Shown here: piece by piece, positions 61,130 through 64,000 of the stretch
Layout: every line of letters begins with the position of its first letter
How positions within the stretch are numbered: the stretch's first letter is position 1
Assembly (NCBI GenBank): GCA_903904335.1
Contig: CAIVCF010000151.1
Coordinates: forward strand, 1-64,000
Reading direction: 5' to 3'
Source: an uncultured Chitinophagaceae bacterium
Lineage (GTDB): Bacteria; Bacteroidota; Bacteroidia; Chitinophagales; Chitinophagaceae
DNA length: 64,000 nt
Made by a program: the position numbers and the translations under genes
Notes under the pieces: model-generated
Told to the model about the DNA's origin: nothing
The model's database searches: none
Seen by the model: only the letters and a program-made list of their open reading frames with translations

Positions 61130-62422
61130 ATGAGAAAAATATTTTTATGGTTTATTTTTTCTGTTTGCATTGCTTCACAAACTGATGCACAAAAAACAAT
61201 TGCTATCAAATGCGGGCAACTATTGGATACCAAGAGTGGGCAAATACTCAGCAATCAGATCATCTTAGTAAAAGACAACAAAATTGATGGCATAGTTTCA
61301 GCCAATGCATTCAACCAAAAAACAGATTCTTTCATTGATCTTTCCAATTATTTTGTTTTACCCGGATTGATTGACACACACACGCATGTTCTGTTGCAGG
61401 GTGATATTACCAGCGATGATTATGCAGTACAATTATTTAAAGAATCTATTCCTTACAGAACATTACGTGCTGTTAGAAGCGCAAAGATTTCTTTAGAAAA
61501 CGGGTTCACTACTATTCGTGATCTTGAAACAGAAGGTGCAATGTATGCAGATGCAGATATAAAAAAAGCGATCAATAACGGTGTGATTCCCGGTCCGAGA
61601 ATGTTTGTTGCAACAAGAGCCATCAATACTGTTGGTCATTATCCTATCAGCCCGAAAGAATTTAACTGGGAATTGGATCTGCCCAAAGGCATTCAGGAAA
61701 TCAATGGTGCAGATGAAGCAAGGCGTGCTGTTCGTGAACAGATCGCACATGGTGCAGACTGGATAAAGATTTATGCCGACAGAGGTTATTATCAATTACC
61801 CGACGGCAGTTTCAGAAGCTTACCCAATTTTACTGCAGAAGAAATAAATGCAGTGGCTGATGAAACAATTAAGAGTAGAAAAAAATTAGCAGCACATGCG
61901 ATGACAAGAGATGGAATTCTGGCAGCAATCAATGCAGGCGCTATCAGCATTGAACATGGTAGTGGTATGGATGACGAATGCATAAAACTGATGGTTCAAA
62001 AAAATGTGTACTGGTGCCCTACCATTTTTGTGAATGAATATGTGGCCGAAGGACGAGCAAAAGCAGGAAGCATCATCAACATGCAGTTTAAACAGGCCGC
62101 TCCTGCTTTATTTAAAAAAGCATTGACTGCCGGAGTTAAAATCGTGTACGGAACTGATATCGGAGGTTATGACTGGAACTTACCGCAGGCAAAAGATTTT
62201 GAATACATGGTGCAATGGGGAATGAATAATATAAAAGCTATACAAACAGCAACTATTGTGGCTGCACAATTATTGGATCAGGAAGGATTGATCGGTGAAA
62301 TTAAATCCGGTGCTTTTGCTGATATCATTGCCGTAAAAGGTGATCCAACTAAAGACATCACATTATTACAACAAGTGCAATGGGTGATGAAAGACGGTAT
62401 CGTTTATAAAACATCAAAATAA
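61130..62422 (+). CDS. Secreted metal-dependent amidohydrolase (paralogue)
   Basis: A 430-residue amidohydrolase with signal peptide (FSVCIASQTDAQK). It is homologous to the product of 2754-4022. The motifs are LIDTHTHVLL (HxH), GADWIKIYADRG (Lys), LAAHAMTRDG, SIEHGSG and VYGTDIGGYDW (final Asp). The frame opens at 61100; ATG at 61130 gives the signal peptide. The substrate is unknown. The ABC exporter gene follows 83 bp later. Confidence 0.88.
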   Translation: MRKIFLWFIFSVCIASQTDAQKTIAIKCGQLLDTKSGQILSNQIILVKDNKIDGIVSANAFNQKTDSFIDLSNYFVLPGLIDTHTHVLLQGDITSDDYAVQLFKESIPYRTLRAVRSAKISLENGFTTIRDLETEGAMYADADIKKAINNGVIPGPRMFVATRAINTVGHYPISPKEFNWELDLPKGIQEINGADEARRAVREQIAHGADWIKIYADRGYYQLPDGSFRSLPNFTAEEINAVADETIKSRKKLAAHAMTRDGILAAINAGAISIEHGSGMDDECIKLMVQKNVYWCPTIFVNEYVAEGRAKAGSIINMQFKQAAPALFKKALTAGVKIVYGTDIGGYDWNLPQAKDFEYMVQWGMNNIKAIQTATIVAAQLLDQEGLIGEIKSGAFADIIAVKGDPTKDITLLQQVQWVMKDGIVYKTSK

Positions 62423-62505
62423 AATAACCAAATTCAAAAAAAATAACTGCCTGTTAATTAACATTGCCAGGCAACTTTAATTGATACAACAGCAACAAAA
62501 ACACT

Positions 62506-64000
62506 ATGAAAATATTACTGGGATATTTGAAACCGTATAAATGGATGATTGCATTGGCATTATTACTCGCTTCCATCAATCAGGTATTTTCCATGCTCGA
62601 TCCGTATATCTTCGGAAAGATGATCGATAAATACGCCTATCATCCGCATCATGTGGATGCAGCAAAAACAATTGCCCGCAACCAGGGTGAATTTACTTTT
62701 GGTGTATTGGGGTTTTTAGGATTGATGATCGGCACAGCCATGATAAGCCGCATTGCCAAAGCATTTCAGGATTATTCAGTGAATGTGATCATACAAAAAT
62801 TCGGCGCTTCTGTTTTTACAGACGGATTAAAACACAGCATGAAATTACCGTATCAGGATTTTGAAGATCAGCGCAGCGGTGAAACATTATCCATCCTCAC
62901 AAAAGTTCGTGCCGATACAGAAAAATTCATCGGCTATTTTATTAATGTATTGTTCGGGATTTTGGTGGGTGTTGTTTTTGTTTCCGTTTATGCATTCAGT
63001 AAACACTGGAGCATCATGCCAACTTATATCATTGGTATTGCTTTATTATCATGGTTAACAAATGTATTGAGCAGAAAAATAAAAACCATCCAGAAAACAA
63101 TCGTTAAAGAAACAACGATGTTGGCGGGAACAACAACTGAAAGTCTGCGAAATATCGAATTAGTAAAAAGTTTGGGGTTGACGAATCAGGAAATAAAACG
63201 ATTAAATAATAATACGTATAAGATTCTCGGATTAGAATTACGCAAAGTAAAAAGCATACGTGCATTGAGTTTTGTGCAGGGAACATTTGTAAATCTGCTG
63301 CGCCAGATCATCATGTTTACTTTGATGTGGCTTATTTTCAGAGACATACTTACAACAGGGCAGCTCATTACTTTGCAGTTTTACAGTTTCTTCATTTTTG
63401 GTCCGCTGCAGGAAATAGGCAATATCATTTTAAGCTATCGCGAAGCTGAAGCATCTATCAATAATTTCCATAACCTGATGAACAGGGAAATTGATCATAC
63501 GCCCGAACATCCCAAACATGTTGGCATTATTGAAGAACTAGAATTCAATCGCATTTCTTTTAAACATCAAACCGCACAATTCAAAGCATTGGATGATATT
63601 TCATTTGATGTGAAGAAAGGCGAAACCATTGCGTTTGTTGGACCAAGCGGTGCCGGCAAAAGCTCTTTGGTGAAATTATTGGTGGGATTATATCGTCCCC
63701 AGGAAGGAAAAATATTTTATAATACGATTGATGGAAATGAATTGAATTTTGATGAGATCCGCAACCAGATCGGTTTTGTAACTCAGGATACACAATTGTT
63801 TGCAGGCACCATCAAAGAAAATTTATTATTTGTAAAACCGGATGCAACGGAAGAAGATTTGCTCGAAGCATTGGATAAAGCAAGTTGCAATAAATTATTA
63901 TCAAGAGCAGAAAATGGCATTGATACGATGATCGGCGAAGGGGGATTAAAATTAAGTGGTGGCGAAAAACAACGCATTTCAATTGCACGTGCATTGTTAC
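62506..64000 (+). CDS. ABC exporter, fused membrane and ATPase domains (3' end missing)
   Basis: The gene runs off the window edge after 498 codons. It begins MKILLGYLKPYKWMIALALL, a type-I ABC exporter transmembrane domain of six helices (for example LFGILVGVVFVSVYAF and LRQIIMFTLMWLIF). The ATPase domain has Walker A FVGPSGAGKSSLVKLL, Q-loop IGFVTQDTQLF and signature LKLSGGEKQRIS. Walker B and the H-loop lie beyond the end. The transported substrate is unknown (lipid, peptide or drug). Confidence 0.88.
   Translation, partial: MKILLGYLKPYKWMIALALLLASINQVFSMLDPYIFGKMIDKYAYHPHHVDAAKTIARNQGEFTFGVLGFLGLMIGTAMISRIAKAFQDYSVNVIIQKFGASVFTDGLKHSMKLPYQDFEDQRSGETLSILTKVRADTEKFIGYFINVLFGILVGVVFVSVYAFSKHWSIMPTYIIGIALLSWLTNVLSRKIKTIQKTIVKETTMLAGTTTESLRNIELVKSLGLTNQEIKRLNNNTYKILGLELRKVKSIRALSFVQGTFVNLLRQIIMFTLMWLIFRDILTTGQLITLQFYSFFIFGPLQEIGNIILSYREAEASINNFHNLMNREIDHTPEHPKHVGIIEELEFNRISFKHQTAQFKALDDISFDVKKGETIAFVGPSGAGKSSLVKLLVGLYRPQEGKIFYNTIDGNELNFDEIRNQIGFVTQDTQLFAGTIKENLLFVKPDATEEDLLEALDKASCNKLLSRAENGIDTMIGEGGLKLSGGEKQRISIARALL

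Noticed and set aside
62430-62480. Hairpin TGCCTG...CAGGCA after the second amidohydrolase gene
   Set aside because: The arms are short, the loop is long and there is no T tract. It is too weak to call a terminator.
1-64000. tRNA, rRNA, riboswitch, origin or phage features
   Set aside because: None was recognised in the gaps on either strand by reading; a covariance-model search would be decisive.

Overview
The window is a chromosomal segment of a low-GC member of the Bacteroidetes, most likely a Chitinophagaceae-like or sphingobacterial relative. The evidence is PorP/SprF and PorT-like proteins of the type IX secretion and gliding machinery, a TonB-dependent receptor paired with a DUF4249 lipoprotein, a short primary sigma factor starting MRQLKI, bacillithiol synthase BshA, an S16 protein with a long tail, Bat-type genes, and promoters of the Bacteroidetes -7 type (TAnnTTTG or TATCTTCG) without clear Shine-Dalgarno sequences. 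No rRNA, tRNA, CRISPR, phage or transposase gene was seen. The content is mostly housekeeping.

Layout. 1-2.6 kb: 5' part of a secreted TPR-like protein and two pseudouridine synthases. 2.7-10.1 kb, nearly all minus strand: amidohydrolase, 1-Cys peroxiredoxin, DNA polymerase IV, thioesterase, rimM, rpsP, ffh, rpoD. 10.4-17.3 kb: START-like protein, LptF/LptG permease, Tat-exported superoxide dismutase, OsmC, CDF transporter, M20 dipeptidase, S4 protein. 17.3-26.9 kb: large FAD/FeS oxidoreductase, trmD, GH31 glucosidase, adenine deaminase, CHY zinc finger, upp. 27-34.9 kb: PorP/SprF, small envelope proteins, 3-methyladenine glycosylase, RsmI-like methylase, a J-KTSC fusion, DUF4249 lipoprotein and TonB receptor. 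35-44 kb: M28 peptidase, a membrane/Cys-rich hypothetical pair, bshA, bactofilin plus an actin-like protein, class III aminotransferase, gamma-carbonic anhydrase, rsgA. 44.4-48.2 kb: a tightly coupled MoxR-DUF58-BatD-like-VWA operon. 48.5-53.5 kb: ubiE, a secreted cysteine-peptidase-like protein with a lipoprotein partner, PorT-like barrel, Wzi-like barrel. 53.6-64 kb: dihydroorotase, MutS-like ATPase, DUF3179 protein, YifB/ComM, an ECF sigma operon, a second amidohydrolase and a truncated ABC exporter.

Themes. Purine and pyrimidine salvage and synthesis (ade, upp, dihydroorotase), ribosome and tRNA maturation (rpsP, rimM, trmD, rsgA, pseudouridine synthases, RsmI-like), redox defence (peroxiredoxin, SOD, OsmC, bacillithiol) and envelope or gliding functions recur.

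The most unusual features are: (1) an actin-like ATPase next to bactofilin whose phosphate-1 motif sits at the C-terminus, as expected of a circularly permuted fold; (2) a dispersed intergenic repeat family with core AAGTGTGCGACGCAAC (and variant AAGTGAGTGACACAAC) in about a dozen places, twice as inverted pairs around a palindrome; (3) 7-bp-period repeats lying in frame inside three protein genes; (4) a secreted C-H-D peptidase-like gene and lipoprotein between ubiE and porT; and (5) an ECF sigma operon with two small unrecognised partners.
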